A program made the position numbers and the translations under genes. 64,000 bases of DNA from contig NZ_UYJA01000001.1 in the NCBI RefSeq assembly GCF_900618535.1, forward strand, positions 1,364,001 to 1,428,000. Reading direction: 5' to 3'. Shown one piece after another: positions 43,897 to 54,227 of this stretch. This stretch comes from Pseudomonas bubulae. GTDB lineage: Bacteria > Pseudomonadota > Gammaproteobacteria > Pseudomonadales > Pseudomonadaceae. How positions within the stretch are numbered: position 1 is the stretch's first letter; each line of letters opens with the position of its first letter. The notes below the pieces were generated by a model, which worked only from the letters and a program-made list of their open reading frames with translations, made no database searches and had not been told where the DNA came from.

Positions 43897-44670
43897 TCAC
43901 TGTGCCGTGGCCTGGCGATACTGGCGCGGGGTAAAGCCGGTCAATGCCTTGAATTGGCGGGTGAATGCGCTGTGGTCGGTGTATCCGCACTGCAGGGCCA
44001 CCTGGGTAATCGGAATATCGGTCAGCAACAGCCGATGGGCGTGTTCCAGACGCACCTTCTGGATCATCTGCCGTGGCGTCAGGTGAAACACACGCTTGCA
44101 GTAGCGCTCCAGTTGCGCCACGGAGATTCCGGCAATACGGGTCAACTCACCCAGGGTAACGCGGCGGTTGAAATGCGTGCGAATGTGCTCATCGACCGCC
44201 GCCAGCCGCTGGTACGCCGGGTGGGTATCGCTGGCTGATTGCAAGTCCACGGAGATCCCGGCCAGGCCGATGATCTCGCCCTGGAGATTGTACAGCGGGC
44301 GCTTGTGGGTCAGGCACCAGCCAGGCTCCCGGGTCCCGTACAGATGCAGTTCCAGCTGGTCCTCAAGCACCAGCCCCTGCTCCAGCACCTGGCGATCCTG
44401 CTCGGTATAGCCCGGCCCCAACTGCGCGGGGAATACCTCGGCGCTGGTTTTGCCGAGCAGGGGTTGCAACTGCTTGAGGCCGCAGCGCTGGACCAGGGTG
44501 CGGTTGGCCAGTACATAGCGCGCGGCATTGTCCTTGATGAAGATCGCGGCATTGGGGATGGCATCGAGCATCGGTAGCAACAGGGCTACCCCCGAGAGCA
44601 ACTGCTCAAGACTCTCGGGGCGGCTCAACTCGCTGCCCTGGCTCAGGATTGCAAAAGCATTCTGCGTCAT
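43897..44670 (-). CDS. PAS-AraC transcriptional regulator of the hydroxyproline operon
   Basis: 257 aa. A PAS-like sensor domain (residues 30-150; 'PNAAIFIKDNAARYVLANRT' and 'GEIIGLAGISVDLQ') is fused to an AraC C-terminal domain with two HTHs: 'VTLGELTRIAGISVAQLERY' and 'TQVALQCGYTDHSAFTRQFK'. Diverges from the permease gene by 202 bases, so it probably activates the lhp-type operon. Start ATG 44670 (MTQNAFAILSQ) preferred for its GGGAG and position; the frame stays open to 44826. The ligand, possibly hydroxyproline or a pyrroline intermediate, is inference. Confidence 0.83.
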   Translation of the reverse strand: MTQNAFAILSQGSELSRPESLEQLLSGVALLLPMLDAIPNAAIFIKDNAARYVLANRTLVQRCGLKQLQPLLGKTSAEVFPAQLGPGYTEQDRQVLEQGLVLEDQLELHLYGTREPGWCLTHKRPLYNLQGEIIGLAGISVDLQSASDTHPAYQRLAAVDEHIRTHFNRRVTLGELTRIAGISVAQLERYCKRVFHLTPRQMIQKVRLEHAHRLLLTDIPITQVALQCGYTDHSAFTRQFKALTGFTPRQYRQATAQ

Positions 44671-44872
44671 CAAACTCACTCTCCCACCACTGGCCAGGTA
44701 TCGGCCGCCTGGGTGCATTGTGCTGATTTCGTCATCGGCTTCAATGGAAAAGATCAATCGCAAACTTTCCCCGACGTTCAATCTAGCGCCATTGCACACC
44801 CGCCAACCGTATTGGCGCAATGGCAAATGACATCACACCTGCCTAACCAATAACTCACAAAAAGGCGACGCT

Positions 44873-46516
44873 ATGTCAGGTAAAGGCAAATTCAAGAAAC
44901 AGCTCTCACTGATGGACCTGACCTTTATCGGTCTGGGTGCCATCTTCGGTTCCGGCTGGTTGTTTGCAGCCAGTCATGTGTCGGCGATCGCTGGCCCGGC
45001 TGGGATTTTTTCCTGGCTGCTGGGCGGTTTTTCCGTGCTGTTGCTAGGCATCGTTTACTGCGAGCTGGGCGCTGCCCTGCCGCGCGCCGGTGGCGTCATT
45101 CGTTACCCGGTTTACTCCCATGGCCCGTTGCTCGGTTACTTGATGGGCTTTATCACCCTGATCGCCTTCTCCAGCCTGGTGGCAATTGAAGTGGTCGCCG
45201 CCCGCCAATACGCCGCGGCATGGTTCCCCGAGCTGACCAAGGCCGGCTCCAGTGACCCTTCGATCCTGGGCTGGCTCCTGCAGTTCGGCCTGCTGTGCCT
45301 GTTTTTCATGCTCAACTACCGAAGCGTGAAGACCTTCGCCATGGCCAATAACCTGGTCAGCGTATTCAAATTTATCGTGCCGCTGCTGGTCATCGGCGTG
45401 CTGTTCACCTTCTTCAAACCGGAAAATCTCTACGCCCAGGGCTTCGCCCCGTTCGGCCTGTCGGGTGTGCAGATGGCCGTTTCTGCAGGCGGCATTATCT
45501 TCGCCTATCTGGGCCTGACACCGATCATTTCGGTGGCCAGTGAAGTGAAGAACCCGCAACGCACCATCCCGATTGCCCTGATCCTGTCGGTCCTGTTGTC
45601 GACCGTGATTTATGTGCTGCTGCAAGTGGCCTTCCTCGGCGGCGTACCCACTGAAATGCTGTCCAACGGCTGGGCCGGCGTGACCAAGGAACTGGCATTG
45701 CCCTATCGCGACATCGCCCTGGCTCTGGGTGTGGGCTGGCTGGCTTATCTGGTGGTGGCTGATGCGGTGATCTCGCCAAGCGGCTGCGGCAACATTTACA
45801 TGAATGCCACACCGCGGGTGATTTATGGCTGGGCGCAAACCGGCACGTTTTTCAAGATTTTCACCCGCATCGATGAAAAGTCCGGCATCCCGCGCCCGGC
45901 ACTGTGGCTGACCTTTGGCCTGTCGGTGTTCTGGACCCTGCCTTTCCCGTCCTGGGAAGCCCTGATCAGCGTGGTATCTGCCGCCCTGGTACTGAGCTAC
46001 GCAGTGGCACCGGTGTCCGTGGCCGCATTGCGCCGCAATGCCCCAGACATGCCGCGCCCGTTCCGGGTCAAGTGGATGGGAGTGATGGGGCCGCTGTCAT
46101 TTATCGTCGCTGCGCTGATTGTTTACTGGTCAGGCTGGAACACCGTGTCCTGGCTGCTCGGCCTGCAAATCGTGATGTTCGTGGTGTACCTGCTGTGTTC
46201 GCGATTCGTACCGACCAACCACCTGAGCCTAGGCCAGCAAGTACGCTCATCCTTGTGGCTGATCGGCTTCTACGCCGTAACCATGGTGCTGTCCAAACTC
46301 GGCACTTTCGGCGGCCTGGGCGTACTTGCCCACCCGTTTGACACCCTGGTCGTCGCAGCTTGTGCGACGGGCATCTATTACTGGGGCGCGGCCACCGGCG
46401 TGCCGGCTCATCTGGTCCGGCTGGAAGACGACGAGGACAGCGAAGAAGCCCCGGAACTTGCCAGTAACACCCCGGCCAGCCACGCCACGGGGGCGTTTAT
46501 CCAGACTTCATCCTGA
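44873..46516 (+). CDS. APC-family amino acid permease (probable hydroxyproline transporter)
   Basis: 547 aa, about 12-14 helices. 'MDLTFIGLGAIFGSGWLFAA' is the APC first helix with the unwound GxG substrate segment; 'GGIIFAYLGLTPIISVASEV' followed by KNPQRTIP is the helix 6 consensus. A long hydrophilic C-terminal tail (EDDEDSEEAPELASN) is unusual. First gene of the hydroxyproline operon, preceded by AAAGGCGAC. Substrate inferred from the downstream enzymes. Confidence 0.85.
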   Translation: MSGKGKFKKQLSLMDLTFIGLGAIFGSGWLFAASHVSAIAGPAGIFSWLLGGFSVLLLGIVYCELGAALPRAGGVIRYPVYSHGPLLGYLMGFITLIAFSSLVAIEVVAARQYAAAWFPELTKAGSSDPSILGWLLQFGLLCLFFMLNYRSVKTFAMANNLVSVFKFIVPLLVIGVLFTFFKPENLYAQGFAPFGLSGVQMAVSAGGIIFAYLGLTPIISVASEVKNPQRTIPIALILSVLLSTVIYVLLQVAFLGGVPTEMLSNGWAGVTKELALPYRDIALALGVGWLAYLVVADAVISPSGCGNIYMNATPRVIYGWAQTGTFFKIFTRIDEKSGIPRPALWLTFGLSVFWTLPFPSWEALISVVSAALVLSYAVAPVSVAALRRNAPDMPRPFRVKWMGVMGPLSFIVAALIVYWSGWNTVSWLLGLQIVMFVVYLLCSRFVPTNHLSLGQQVRSSLWLIGFYAVTMVLSKLGTFGGLGVLAHPFDTLVVAACATGIYYWGAATGVPAHLVRLEDDEDSEEAPELASNTPASHATGAFIQTSS

Positions 46517-46573
46517 GACACCGTTAACCACAGTAGTCCTCCGAGCCGTTGTTCTCTTCCAAGGGATACGTTC

Positions 46574-47500
46574 ATGAAGCAAGTCCATATCATTGATTCA
46601 CATACCGGCGGCGAACCCACCCGCGTGGTGATCAAAGGCTTCCCGCAACTGGCCGGGCGCAGCATTGCCGAGCAGCGCGACACCCTGCGCGACCAGCATG
46701 ACCAATGGCGCCGGGCCTGCCTGCTGGAGCCCCGAGGCAACGATGTACTGGTCGGTGCACTGTACTGCGAGCCCGTGTCGGCGGATGCCACGTGCGGGGT
46801 GATCTTCTTCAACAATGCCGGTTATCTGGGCATGTGCGGCCACGGCACCATCGGCCTGATCGCCTCCCTGCATCACCTGGGCCAGATCGAGATCGGCGAG
46901 CACAAGATCGACACCCCGGTCGGCCCGGTCACCGCCACCCTGCATCCAGATGGCAAGGTCACCGTAGGCAATGTGCCCTCCTACCGCTATCGCCAGCAGG
47001 TCGCCGTTGAGGTGCCGGGGCATGGCCGTGTGCAGGGCGATATTGCCTGGGGCGGCAACTGGTTCTTCCTGGTCTCCGATCACGGCAAGACACTGCAACT
47101 GGACAATGTCGAAGCCCTGACCGAGTACACCTGGACCATGCTCAAGGCCCTTGAGGCACAGGGTATCCACGGCGAAGACGGTGCCCTGATCGACCATATC
47201 GAACTGTTTGCCGACGACGACAAGGCCGACAGCCGCAACTTTGTCATGTGCCCGGGCAAGGCCTATGACCGCTCGCCCTGTGGCACCGGCACCAGCGCCA
47301 AGCTGGCGTGCCTGGCCGCCGACGGCAAGCTGGCTCCAGGCCAACCCTGGGTGCAGGCCAGCATCACCGCCAGCCAGTTTGTCGGCAGTTATCAATGGGA
47401 CGGCGAGCGCATTCGCCCGTTCATTACCGGCCAGGCCTATATGACCGCCGACAGCATGCTGCTGATCGACGAAAGAGATCCTTTCGCGTGGGGCATTTAA
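46574..47500 (+). CDS. lhpA: 4-hydroxyproline 2-epimerase (proline racemase family)
   Basis: 308 aa. Converts trans-4-hydroxy-L-proline to cis-4-hydroxy-D-proline. Two catalytic cysteines are present, in '[15 protein letters not shown]' (about Cys 88) and '[16 protein letters not shown]' (about Cys 236), which separates the epimerase from dehydratase relatives that have Ser or Thr at the second or first site. '[15 protein letters not shown]' is the family N-terminus. Second gene of the operon. Confidence 0.92.
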   Translation: MKQVHIIDSHTGGEPTRVVIKGFPQLAGRSIAEQRDTLRDQHDQWRRACLLEPRGNDVLVGALYCEPVSADATCGVIFFNNAGYLGMCGHGTIGLIASLHHLGQIEIGEHKIDTPVGPVTATLHPDGKVTVGNVPSYRYRQQVAVEVPGHGRVQGDIAWGGNWFFLVSDHGKTLQLDNVEALTEYTWTMLKALEAQGIHGEDGALIDHIELFADDDKADSRNFVMCPGKAYDRSPCGTGTSAKLACLAADGKLAPGQPWVQASITASQFVGSYQWDGERIRPFITGQAYMTADSMLLIDERDPFAWGI

Positions 47501-47549
47501 GCCCTTCGCCGTAAACACATCCGAATAAACGACTCGAGGAGTTAGAACA

Positions 47550-48497
47550 ATGAGCGATAACATTTTCACCGGTTGCATGCCTGCCCTGATGACCCCTTGC
47601 ACCGCCGAGCGCAAGCCGGACTTCGACGCGCTGGTGGCCAAGGGCCGCGAACTGATCGATATCGGCATGAGTGCCGTGGTGTACTGCGGCTCCATGGGTG
47701 ACTGGCCTTTGCTGACCGAAGCCGAGCGCCAGGAAGGTGTGGCACGCCTGGTAGCTGCGGGCATCCCAACCATCGTCGGCACCGGCGCCGTAAACAGCCG
47801 CGAAGCGGTGTCCCATGCGGCACACGCTGCCAAAGTTGGCGCCCAGGGCCTGATGGTGATTCCACGCCTGCTGTCCCGTGCAGCCTCGCCTGCTGCGCAA
47901 AAAGCTCACTTCGCCGCCATCCTGCAAGCCGCTCCACAGCTACCGGCGGTTATCTACAACAGCCCGTACTACGGCTTCGCCACCCGCGCCGACCTGTTCT
48001 TCGAACTGCGTAGCCAATACCCGAACCTGATCGGCTTCAAAGAGTTCGGCGGTGCTGCCGACATGCGTTACGCCGCCGAACACATCACTTCCAAAGACGA
48101 TGATGTGACCCTGATGGTCGGCGTCGACACCCAGGTTGTGCATGGCTTCGTCAACTGCAACGCCACCGGCGCCATTACCGGCATCGGCAACGCCCTGCCT
48201 CGCGAAGTGCTGCACCTGGTGGCCCTGAGCAAGCAAGCGGCCAAGGGCGACCCTAAAGCCCGTCGCCTGGCCCGCGAGCTGGAAGCCGCCCTGGCGGTGC
48301 TCTCGTCGTTCGATGAAGGCACTGACCTGGTGCTCTACTACAAGCACCTGATGGTGCTCAATGGCGACACAGAATACAGCCTGCACTTCAACGACACCGA
48401 TGCGCTGAGCGATGCCCAACGCCACTACGCCGAGAACCAGTACAGCCTGTTCCGCCAGTGGTACAAAACCTGGTCCGCCGAACAGAACGTCGCCTGA
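47550..48497 (+). CDS. lhpC: 1-pyrroline-4-hydroxy-2-carboxylate deaminase (DapA/NAL superfamily)
   Basis: 315 aa. Schiff-base Lys in 'PNLIGFKEFGGAADMR' (about residue 164) and Tyr in 'AVIYNSPYYGFATR' (about 136) match the DHDPS/NAL aldolase fold. In this operon it deaminates the dehydrogenase product to 2-oxoglutarate semialdehyde and ammonia. Identity over plain DHDPS rests on context and family resemblance. AGGAG 10 bases before ATG 47550. Confidence 0.88.
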   Translation: MSDNIFTGCMPALMTPCTAERKPDFDALVAKGRELIDIGMSAVVYCGSMGDWPLLTEAERQEGVARLVAAGIPTIVGTGAVNSREAVSHAAHAAKVGAQGLMVIPRLLSRAASPAAQKAHFAAILQAAPQLPAVIYNSPYYGFATRADLFFELRSQYPNLIGFKEFGGAADMRYAAEHITSKDDDVTLMVGVDTQVVHGFVNCNATGAITGIGNALPREVLHLVALSKQAAKGDPKARRLARELEAALAVLSSFDEGTDLVLYYKHLMVLNGDTEYSLHFNDTDALSDAQRHYAENQYSLFRQWYKTWSAEQNVA

Positions 48498-48526
48498 CCC
48501 GCAGCGCAGCCCTGCATCCCTGAACA

Positions 48527-48549
48527 GCGGCGCACATCATGTGCGCCGC
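48527..48549. promoter_or_regulatory. Intra-operon hairpin between lhpC and the dehydrogenase gene
   Basis: GCGGCGCACAT-C-ATGTGCGCCGC, a perfect 11-1-11 dyad without a real T tract, in an 86-base gap. More likely an mRNA-stabilising or attenuating hairpin than a full terminator. Confidence 0.5.
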
Positions 48550-48583
48550 CTTGTTCCAGCCAACCCATTTTTAGGAACACGCC

Positions 48584-50173
48584 ATGACTCTGACAGGCAA
48601 CATGCTGATCGGTCAGCAAGCCATCACCGGTAACCGCGAAGCGATCCGGGCGATCAATCCCGCCACCGGCACTGTGCTCGAACCGGCCTACCTTGGCGGC
48701 GGCAGCGAACATGTCGAGCAGGCGTGCACCCTGGCCCAGGAGGCTTTTGACAGCTTTCGCGAGACCTCACTGGAAACTCGCGCCACTTTTCTGGAAACCA
48801 TCGCCGCTGAAATCGAAGCCCTTGGCGATGAATTGATTGACCGCGCCGTCAGCGAATCAGGCCTGCCACGCCCGCGCATCGTCGGTGAACGCGCACGTAC
48901 CTGCCAGCAACTGCGTACCTTTGCCCGTACCGTACGCGCTGGAGAATGGCTGGATGTGCGGGTCGACAACGCGCTGCCCGAGCGCCAACCACTGCCCCGT
49001 GCAGATTTGCGCCAACGCCAGGTGCCACTGGGCCCGGTGGCAGTATTCGGCGCCAGCAACTTCCCGCTGGCCTTCTCCGTGGCCGGTGGCGACACTGCCT
49101 CGGCGCTGGCGGCCGGCTGCCCGGTGGTAGTCAAGGCCCACAGCGCCCACCCTGGCACCAGCGAACTGGTTGGCCATGCGATTGCCCGTGCGGTGAAAGA
49201 ATCGAACCTGCCTGAAGGGGTCTTTTCCCTGTTGTTCGGTTCCGGCCGTGAAGTCGGTGTTGCCCTGGTCAGCGATCCACGCATCAAGGCAGTCGGCTTT
49301 ACCGGCTCGCGCAGTGGCGGCATGGCTTTGTGCAAAGTGGCAGCAGCACGCCCCGAACCCATCCCGGTGTATGCGGAGATGAGCTCGATCAACCCGGTAC
49401 TGCTGTTCCCCGCTGCGCTGCAGGCTCGCGGCGAATCACTGGCGCAGGGCTTTGTTGCATCTCTGACCCAGGGGGCAGGCCAGTTTTGCACCAACCCGGG
49501 TCTGGTTATCGGCCATCAAGGGCCGGCACTGGATAGATTTATCAGCACAGCTGCCCGGCTGGTCCAGCAAAGCCCGGCCCAGACGATGCTCACTCCCGGG
49601 ATTTTCCAGGCCTATGAAGCCGGTATTGGCTCTTTGCAGGAACTGAACAGTGCTCAAGAGGCCGCTGCCGGCTTGAGGGGGGAGACACCCAACCAGTGCC
49701 AGGCCCATCTGTTTGTGACCCGGGCCGGGGACTTCCTCGCCGACCCTGCATTGCAGGCCGAAGTCTTTGGTGCTGCGGCGCTGGTGGTGCAATGCGCCGA
49801 TGACGAGGAGATCCGCCAGGTGCTCGAGCACCTTGAAGGCCAATTGACCATCACCCTGCAACTGGATGAAGCCGACCTCGATAGTGCCAGGGCCATGCTT
49901 GCGACCCTGGAACGCAAGGCTGGTCGCTTGCTGGTCAATGGCTGGCCAACGGGGGTTGAGGTGTGCGACGCGATGGTCCACGGCGGGCCTTTCCCGGCGA
50001 CTTCGGACACCCGTACCACCTCGGTTGGCACTGCGGCCATCCAGCGCTTCCTGCGTCCTGTCTGCTATCAGGGCTTCCCTGACAGCCTGTTGCCGACGGC
50101 ACTCAAGCACGCCAACCCGCTGCACTTGCGCCGCCTGCTCGATGGCCACAGAGAAGTACTGGAAAATGCCTGA
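48584..50173 (+). CDS. 2,5-dioxovalerate (alpha-ketoglutarate semialdehyde) dehydrogenase
   Basis: 529 aa NAD(P)-dependent aldehyde dehydrogenase. '[20 protein letters not shown]' is the cofactor-binding ALDH segment, '[19 protein letters not shown]' the Gly-rich turn, and '[16 protein letters not shown]' carries the nucleophile Cys (about 302). The catalytic Glu is expected in '[14 protein letters not shown]'. Makes 2-oxoglutarate, the end of the hydroxyproline pathway. Last 8 bases overlap the next gene. Confidence 0.9.
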   Translation: MTLTGNMLIGQQAITGNREAIRAINPATGTVLEPAYLGGGSEHVEQACTLAQEAFDSFRETSLETRATFLETIAAEIEALGDELIDRAVSESGLPRPRIVGERARTCQQLRTFARTVRAGEWLDVRVDNALPERQPLPRADLRQRQVPLGPVAVFGASNFPLAFSVAGGDTASALAAGCPVVVKAHSAHPGTSELVGHAIARAVKESNLPEGVFSLLFGSGREVGVALVSDPRIKAVGFTGSRSGGMALCKVAAARPEPIPVYAEMSSINPVLLFPAALQARGESLAQGFVASLTQGAGQFCTNPGLVIGHQGPALDRFISTAARLVQQSPAQTMLTPGIFQAYEAGIGSLQELNSAQEAAAGLRGETPNQCQAHLFVTRAGDFLADPALQAEVFGAAALVVQCADDEEIRQVLEHLEGQLTITLQLDEADLDSARAMLATLERKAGRLLVNGWPTGVEVCDAMVHGGPFPATSDTRTTSVGTAAIQRFLRPVCYQGFPDSLLPTALKHANPLHLRRLLDGHREVLENA

Positions 50174-51431
50174 TCACTTCGCTGGAAACACAGCTGACAT
50201 TGCCGTGGTCGGCGCCGGAATCATCGGCGTCGCCTGTGCCCTGCAACTGGCGCGCCAAGGCCAGCGGGTGGTGGTCATCGACCCGCAGGAGCCGGGCCAT
50301 GGCGCCTCATTAGGCAATGCCGGGCACCTGGCCACCGAACAGGTGTTCCCGATTGCCGACCTGTCAATTCTCAAGCGCTTGCCGGCCATGCTGATGGACC
50401 CGATGGGCCCCCTGCGCCTGGACTGGAAATATATGCCCCGGGCCCTGCCGTGGTTCACGCGTCTGCTGCTGAACCTGCGCAAGGCGCCCTTTCAGCGCAC
50501 TGTAGCCGGTATTCGGGCCCTTAACGAAAGCAGCCTGGGTGCCTGGCACAGGCTACTGGAGGGCATTGACTGCCCGGGCCTGATGCGCGAAGACGGTTCG
50601 TTGCTGGTATACGAACGTTCCGAGTCCCGGCAGCCACTTCTGGCACTGCAGGCACGCATGCGCCAGCAGCAGGTACCGGTCGAGTTCTGGGAGGCCAGGG
50701 CCATACACAAGGCAGCGCCGCAACTGAGCGAGCAGATTCAGGGCGGGTTGTTTTTTCCGGCCACGGGGCACTTTATCGACCCCTATCGCGTGGTTTGCGA
50801 ACTGGTAGAGGCTGCCAGAAAGTGCGGTGTGCAGTTTCTCAAGCAACAGGTCACAGGCGGGCAACTGAGTGAGGCCGGAGTTTCTCTGATGACAGCCCAG
50901 GGCCAGGTGTCCGCCCGCCGGGTCGTGATCGCCTGCGGCGCCCACTCGGCCAAACTCACCGCAACCCTGACCGGCAAGCACGTTCCGCTGGATACCGAAC
51001 GCGGTTACCACCTGATGCTGCCCCACGAGCATGACCGGCTGCCCTTTGCCGTCACCTCACTGGAACGCAAATTCATCATGACCCCGATGAGCGATGGCTT
51101 GAGGCTGGCGGGTACAGTTGAATTTGCCGGCCTGGAAGCGCCGCCGAGCATGGAGCGCGCCTGGCAGCTGCATCGCCTGAGCAAAGGGTTGTTGCGCCAT
51201 GACCTTAGCGCTGAAGACGCGACGCCATGGATGGGCTTTCGCCCGTCGTTGCCGGACTCACTGCCGATCATCGACCGGGTGTGCGACGGCAAGGTACTGC
51301 TTGCCTTCGGCCATCAGCATTTGGGCCTGACCCAGGCAGCGGTAACGGCTGAACTGATCGCGCAGTTGGCGGGGGCAACCAGTGCCCACGCGCTGCCTGA
51401 GTTGCACCCTTACCGGCTGGAACGTTTCTGA
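50166..51431 (+). CDS. lhpB: D-hydroxyproline (D-amino acid) dehydrogenase, FAD-dependent
   Basis: 421 aa DadA-like oxidoreductase. Rossmann FAD motif '[20 protein letters not shown]' at residues 12-31 with the acidic '[10 protein letters not shown]' after it; the C-terminal '[16 protein letters not shown]' and '[17 protein letters not shown]' are the usual DAO-fold FAD contacts. Oxidises cis-4-hydroxy-D-proline to the pyrroline, feeding the respiratory chain. Starts inside the aldehyde dehydrogenase (ATGCCTGA). Substrate from operon context. Confidence 0.88.
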   Translation: MPDHFAGNTADIAVVGAGIIGVACALQLARQGQRVVVIDPQEPGHGASLGNAGHLATEQVFPIADLSILKRLPAMLMDPMGPLRLDWKYMPRALPWFTRLLLNLRKAPFQRTVAGIRALNESSLGAWHRLLEGIDCPGLMREDGSLLVYERSESRQPLLALQARMRQQQVPVEFWEARAIHKAAPQLSEQIQGGLFFPATGHFIDPYRVVCELVEAARKCGVQFLKQQVTGGQLSEAGVSLMTAQGQVSARRVVIACGAHSAKLTATLTGKHVPLDTERGYHLMLPHEHDRLPFAVTSLERKFIMTPMSDGLRLAGTVEFAGLEAPPSMERAWQLHRLSKGLLRHDLSAEDATPWMGFRPSLPDSLPIIDRVCDGKVLLAFGHQHLGLTQAAVTAELIAQLAGATSAHALPELHPYRLERF

Positions 51432-51437
51432 TCCCAT

Positions 51438-51472
51438 CCGTAGCAGCTGCCGTAGGAACGAGGCTGCTACGG
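51438..51472. repeat. Short palindrome (family 3, hairpin)
   Basis: CCGTAGCAGC / GCTGCTACGG, 10-bp perfect stem with a 15-base loop (TGCCGTAGGAACGAG), between the convergent lhpB-like and 102-aa genes. Could also act as a terminator, though T tract is absent. Confidence 0.6.
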
Positions 51473-51482
51473 GGTTGGAGCC

Positions 51483-51791
51483 TCAGCGCAGGGTTATCAA
51501 CCCCTGCCGACAAACACGGGTGAGGTTGTGAATCACCCGCTCGGCATTTTCAGCATCGGGGGACTGGATCACCGCCAGGTCAAAACTGTCAGCGGCAAAT
51601 CGCGCCAGTTGATCGCCCTCTTCCACAAACTGGATCAGAAACGCCGTAGGCCGCCCTTTGCGGCGTGGCCAGCCATCGAGATAGCGCAGCAACGTAGGCT
51701 GATGCTTACCGCCCAGGAGGATTTTTGGGTTGCGCAAGGTTGGGCTGGCCGAGATCGGCGCAAGACGTACAAGGGGACGTGGGTGACTCAT
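51483..51791 (-). CDS. Hypothetical 102-aa protein
   Basis: Soluble, basic N-terminus (MSHPRPLVRLAPISASPTLR), then 'FAADSFDLAVIQSPDAENAE' which looks like the strand-turn of a methyltransferase-like Rossmann fold, without a SAM-binding GxGxG. I do not recognise a function. ATG 51791 follows GGAG at 10 bases. Gap 51792-52034 holds only the DoxX terminator. Confidence 0.55.
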   Translation of the reverse strand: MSHPRPLVRLAPISASPTLRNPKILLGGKHQPTLLRYLDGWPRRKGRPTAFLIQFVEEGDQLARFAADSFDLAVIQSPDAENAERVIHNLTRVCRQGLITLR

Positions 51792-51989
51792 GTATCGGTT
51801 CTCCGCCTCAAGATTCTGCGTGGCAGGTGAGAGGCAACACCGAACCAGCGCTTTAGCGGTATTTCAAGGCCTGTTTCAAGCCTCTTAGACGGTCTGTGAC
51901 CCTCTGGCGCCCCGCAAGTAGCTGTTTAAATCGGCGCAAGAAAACATCCTAGATAAACCTGCTTACTACTGTCAACAATCATCTGGAAC

Positions 51990-52018
51990 GAAAAAGGCCC
52001 GCTCTGGGCGGGCCTTTT
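51990..52018 (-). terminator. DoxX gene terminator
   Basis: AAAAGGCCCGC / GCGGGCCTTTT stem around TCTGG, 17 bases past the DoxX stop; T tract on both strands. Confidence 0.9.
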
Positions 52019-52034
52019 CACTGGCATCGGGTTT

Positions 52035-52469
52035 TCAGTCAGCTAGTGCACGATCGATCGACAACTTGCCTGCACCTTCGATCAGCACTGCCACGGTACC
52101 ACCCAGCAAGGCCAGGGCGAATTCATAGCCGTTGTTGGCCATAAACAGGCCATTGCTGATATGCACCGAGAAGATCGCCACCAGCAACGTAAACGACAGG
52201 CCCAGGGCTGCAGGGCGCGCCAGCAAGCCAATAATCAGCGCCAGACCGCCCAGAAACTCGGTACCGCCCGCCAGCACTGCCATCAACATGCCCGGCGCCA
52301 GGCCAATGCTCTCCATCCATTGCGCCGTGCCCGCCAGGCCCCCGCCGCCAAACCAGCCGAACAGTTTTTGCGAACCATGGGCGGCAAAGATAATACCGAC
52401 GAAAATACGCAAGACCGTCAAACCATAACCTGCGCGGCTGCCCAGTACGGTATGGATCAATTTGCTCAT
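52035..52469 (-). CDS. DoxX family integral membrane protein
   Basis: 144 aa, four helices. 'LRIFVGIIFAAHGSQKLFGW' and 'FLGGLALIIGLLARPAALG' are the DoxX signature helices; a Gly-rich loop 'FGGGGLAGTAQWMESIG' links the first two. The family includes subunits of thiosulfate:quinone oxidoreductase and many unlinked paralogues; the specific role here is unknown. Monocistronic. Confidence 0.88.
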   Translation of the reverse strand: MSKLIHTVLGSRAGYGLTVLRIFVGIIFAAHGSQKLFGWFGGGGLAGTAQWMESIGLAPGMLMAVLAGGTEFLGGLALIIGLLARPAALGLSFTLLVAIFSVHISNGLFMANNGYEFALALLGGTVAVLIEGAGKLSIDRALAD

Positions 52470-52572
52470 GATGGAATCCTTTAGGTCATCAGTTGGGGAA
52501 TGCTCGCCATACTAATCAGTTTTTATAATGTTAAAAGTCGAATAAACCTGACAAAACAATCAAATTATTCGA

Positions 52573-53991
52573 TTATTTGCGTGTGACCAGTTCAGCTTTT
52601 GCCGGTTCCAGGGAATCCCGCTCCCGGTCAAAGGCCAAATAGTATTTATTCACGCTATTAACATAGCTGACAGCCCCCATTCCCACCTGCTCCATGGCAA
52701 TACGTTCCACCTGAAAGAACCATTGATTGGGGTTCAGGCCGCGTCGCCTGGCTTCAGCCCGCATGCCCTGCACCCGCTCCGGCCCCATGTTGTAAGCCGC
52801 CAGCACAAACGCCATGCGCTCACGCTCGTTGAGCTTGGGGCTGGCAAAGAACTTGCGGCGGATCAGCGACAGATACCGGGCACCGGCCTGCACATTGCTA
52901 TCGACGTTTTGAATATTGTTGACCCCCACCCGCCGGGCGGCCGAGGGGGTAATCTGGAGTAGCCCTGTCGCCCCGCCGCTGCCTTTGGCTTCAGGGTTGA
53001 GGGTTGACTCCTTGAATGCCAGCGCTGCCAGGTTCAACCAGTCCATGCCCTGTTGCCGGGCATGTTTTTGCAACACCGGGCGCAGTTTTTCAAGCTGCTG
53101 GCGATCGGCCCGGGCCAACGGGTAATGCACCCGGTACAAACGTCGGTATACCCGCTCAAAGGCCACATCCTGATCGGCCGGGGCCTTGTAGCCATCGAGA
53201 AACCGGTCGATGCTGGCCCGCAACATCGACGCATCACGGCGTACATACCAGTGCATGGCCTCGGGCTCGCTGACCAGCACCTTGCGGTCAAAACGCAGCT
53301 TGGGCATGAGCGTGGCCCAGCGCTCGGCAATCGGGCGCTCCACGATGGTCAAATGAAAAATCCCGGCCTGCACCATCTCCAGCACATCCTCCACCGCCAG
53401 GGTCGGATCTACCCACTCAATCTTCACCGGGGGCAGTTTGCGCAGGGCCAGTTTTTGATTGATCAAATTGACCGAGGCTCCCGCCGCACTGCCGGTGGTC
53501 AACGCCACGGTGCGGCCCGACAGTTGCTCTAGGCGGGTAAAGCGCCGCTCGCCCTTGACCCCCACCAACAGCAAGGGCACATCGTCGACGATCGGATCAC
53601 TGGCGCTGATGGCGCGGCTGGGCTTGAAATCGATCAACTCACCCGGGGCAACTACATCGCCTTCACCCCGGGACAATGCGCCCAGCAGTTGATCCTTGGC
53701 TTTAGGGATGATCTTGAGTGTTATTTCCTGGCCATCGCGGGCATGGCTGTTGAGGTAGCGTTCAAACGCACGCAGACGATGGTATTCAACGCCAATCGCC
53801 TGCCCCTGCACCTCGCCCGAGCTGTTGCGGCTTTGATTGACCAGCACCCGCAACACCTGACTGCTGCGGATTTGCGCCAGATCGCGGACCTGACTTGGCT
53901 GCCCGACCTGTAAAGGTCCGGTCAGGCGTGCCAGTGCCGGTAGCGGCAACAGCAGCAGGCACAGCGCAATCAATAGCGTCGGTCTTGTCAT
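52573..53991 (-). CDS. Lytic murein transglycosylase F-like (MltF) with binding-protein domain
   Basis: 472 aa. Signal peptide MTRPTLLIALCLLLLPLPAL, cleavage after ALA. Residues 40-270 are a periplasmic binding protein-like domain ('VEDVLEMVQAGIFHLTIVER'), residues 300-440 a soluble lytic transglycosylase domain: 'LAALAFKESTLNPEAKGSGG' holds the catalytic Glu, then 'ATGLLQITPSAARRVGVNNI' and 'AAYNMGPERVQGMRAE'. Cleaves peptidoglycan glycan strands to anhydromuropeptides. ATG 53991 has GGAG; ATG 54066 is discarded. It may be a MltF paralogue rather than MltF itself. Confidence 0.86.
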   Translation of the reverse strand: MTRPTLLIALCLLLLPLPALARLTGPLQVGQPSQVRDLAQIRSSQVLRVLVNQSRNSSGEVQGQAIGVEYHRLRAFERYLNSHARDGQEITLKIIPKAKDQLLGALSRGEGDVVAPGELIDFKPSRAISASDPIVDDVPLLLVGVKGERRFTRLEQLSGRTVALTTGSAAGASVNLINQKLALRKLPPVKIEWVDPTLAVEDVLEMVQAGIFHLTIVERPIAERWATLMPKLRFDRKVLVSEPEAMHWYVRRDASMLRASIDRFLDGYKAPADQDVAFERVYRRLYRVHYPLARADRQQLEKLRPVLQKHARQQGMDWLNLAALAFKESTLNPEAKGSGGATGLLQITPSAARRVGVNNIQNVDSNVQAGARYLSLIRRKFFASPKLNERERMAFVLAAYNMGPERVQGMRAEARRRGLNPNQWFFQVERIAMEQVGMGAVSYVNSVNKYYLAFDRERDSLEPAKAELVTRK

Positions 53992-54227
53992 CCGTTCTCC
54001 GGAAAGAATACAGCCCAGCACCCGGTCGGTTTCCCGACAACCGGTTGCCTCAAGTGAGGCTTTCAAGCGCTGGAATCAGCGCGCAAAACAGTCAATGCGT
54101 CCTTTAAACAACCGGGCATTGCGTTGTTGCGGCATTCAAAGACAACCATAACTGTCTGTAGTTCTTGGTTTTTCTTGTAAATCTACAGCTCTGATATGCT
54201 GCGAGGCCTGTGGCCTGAGGTAAAACC

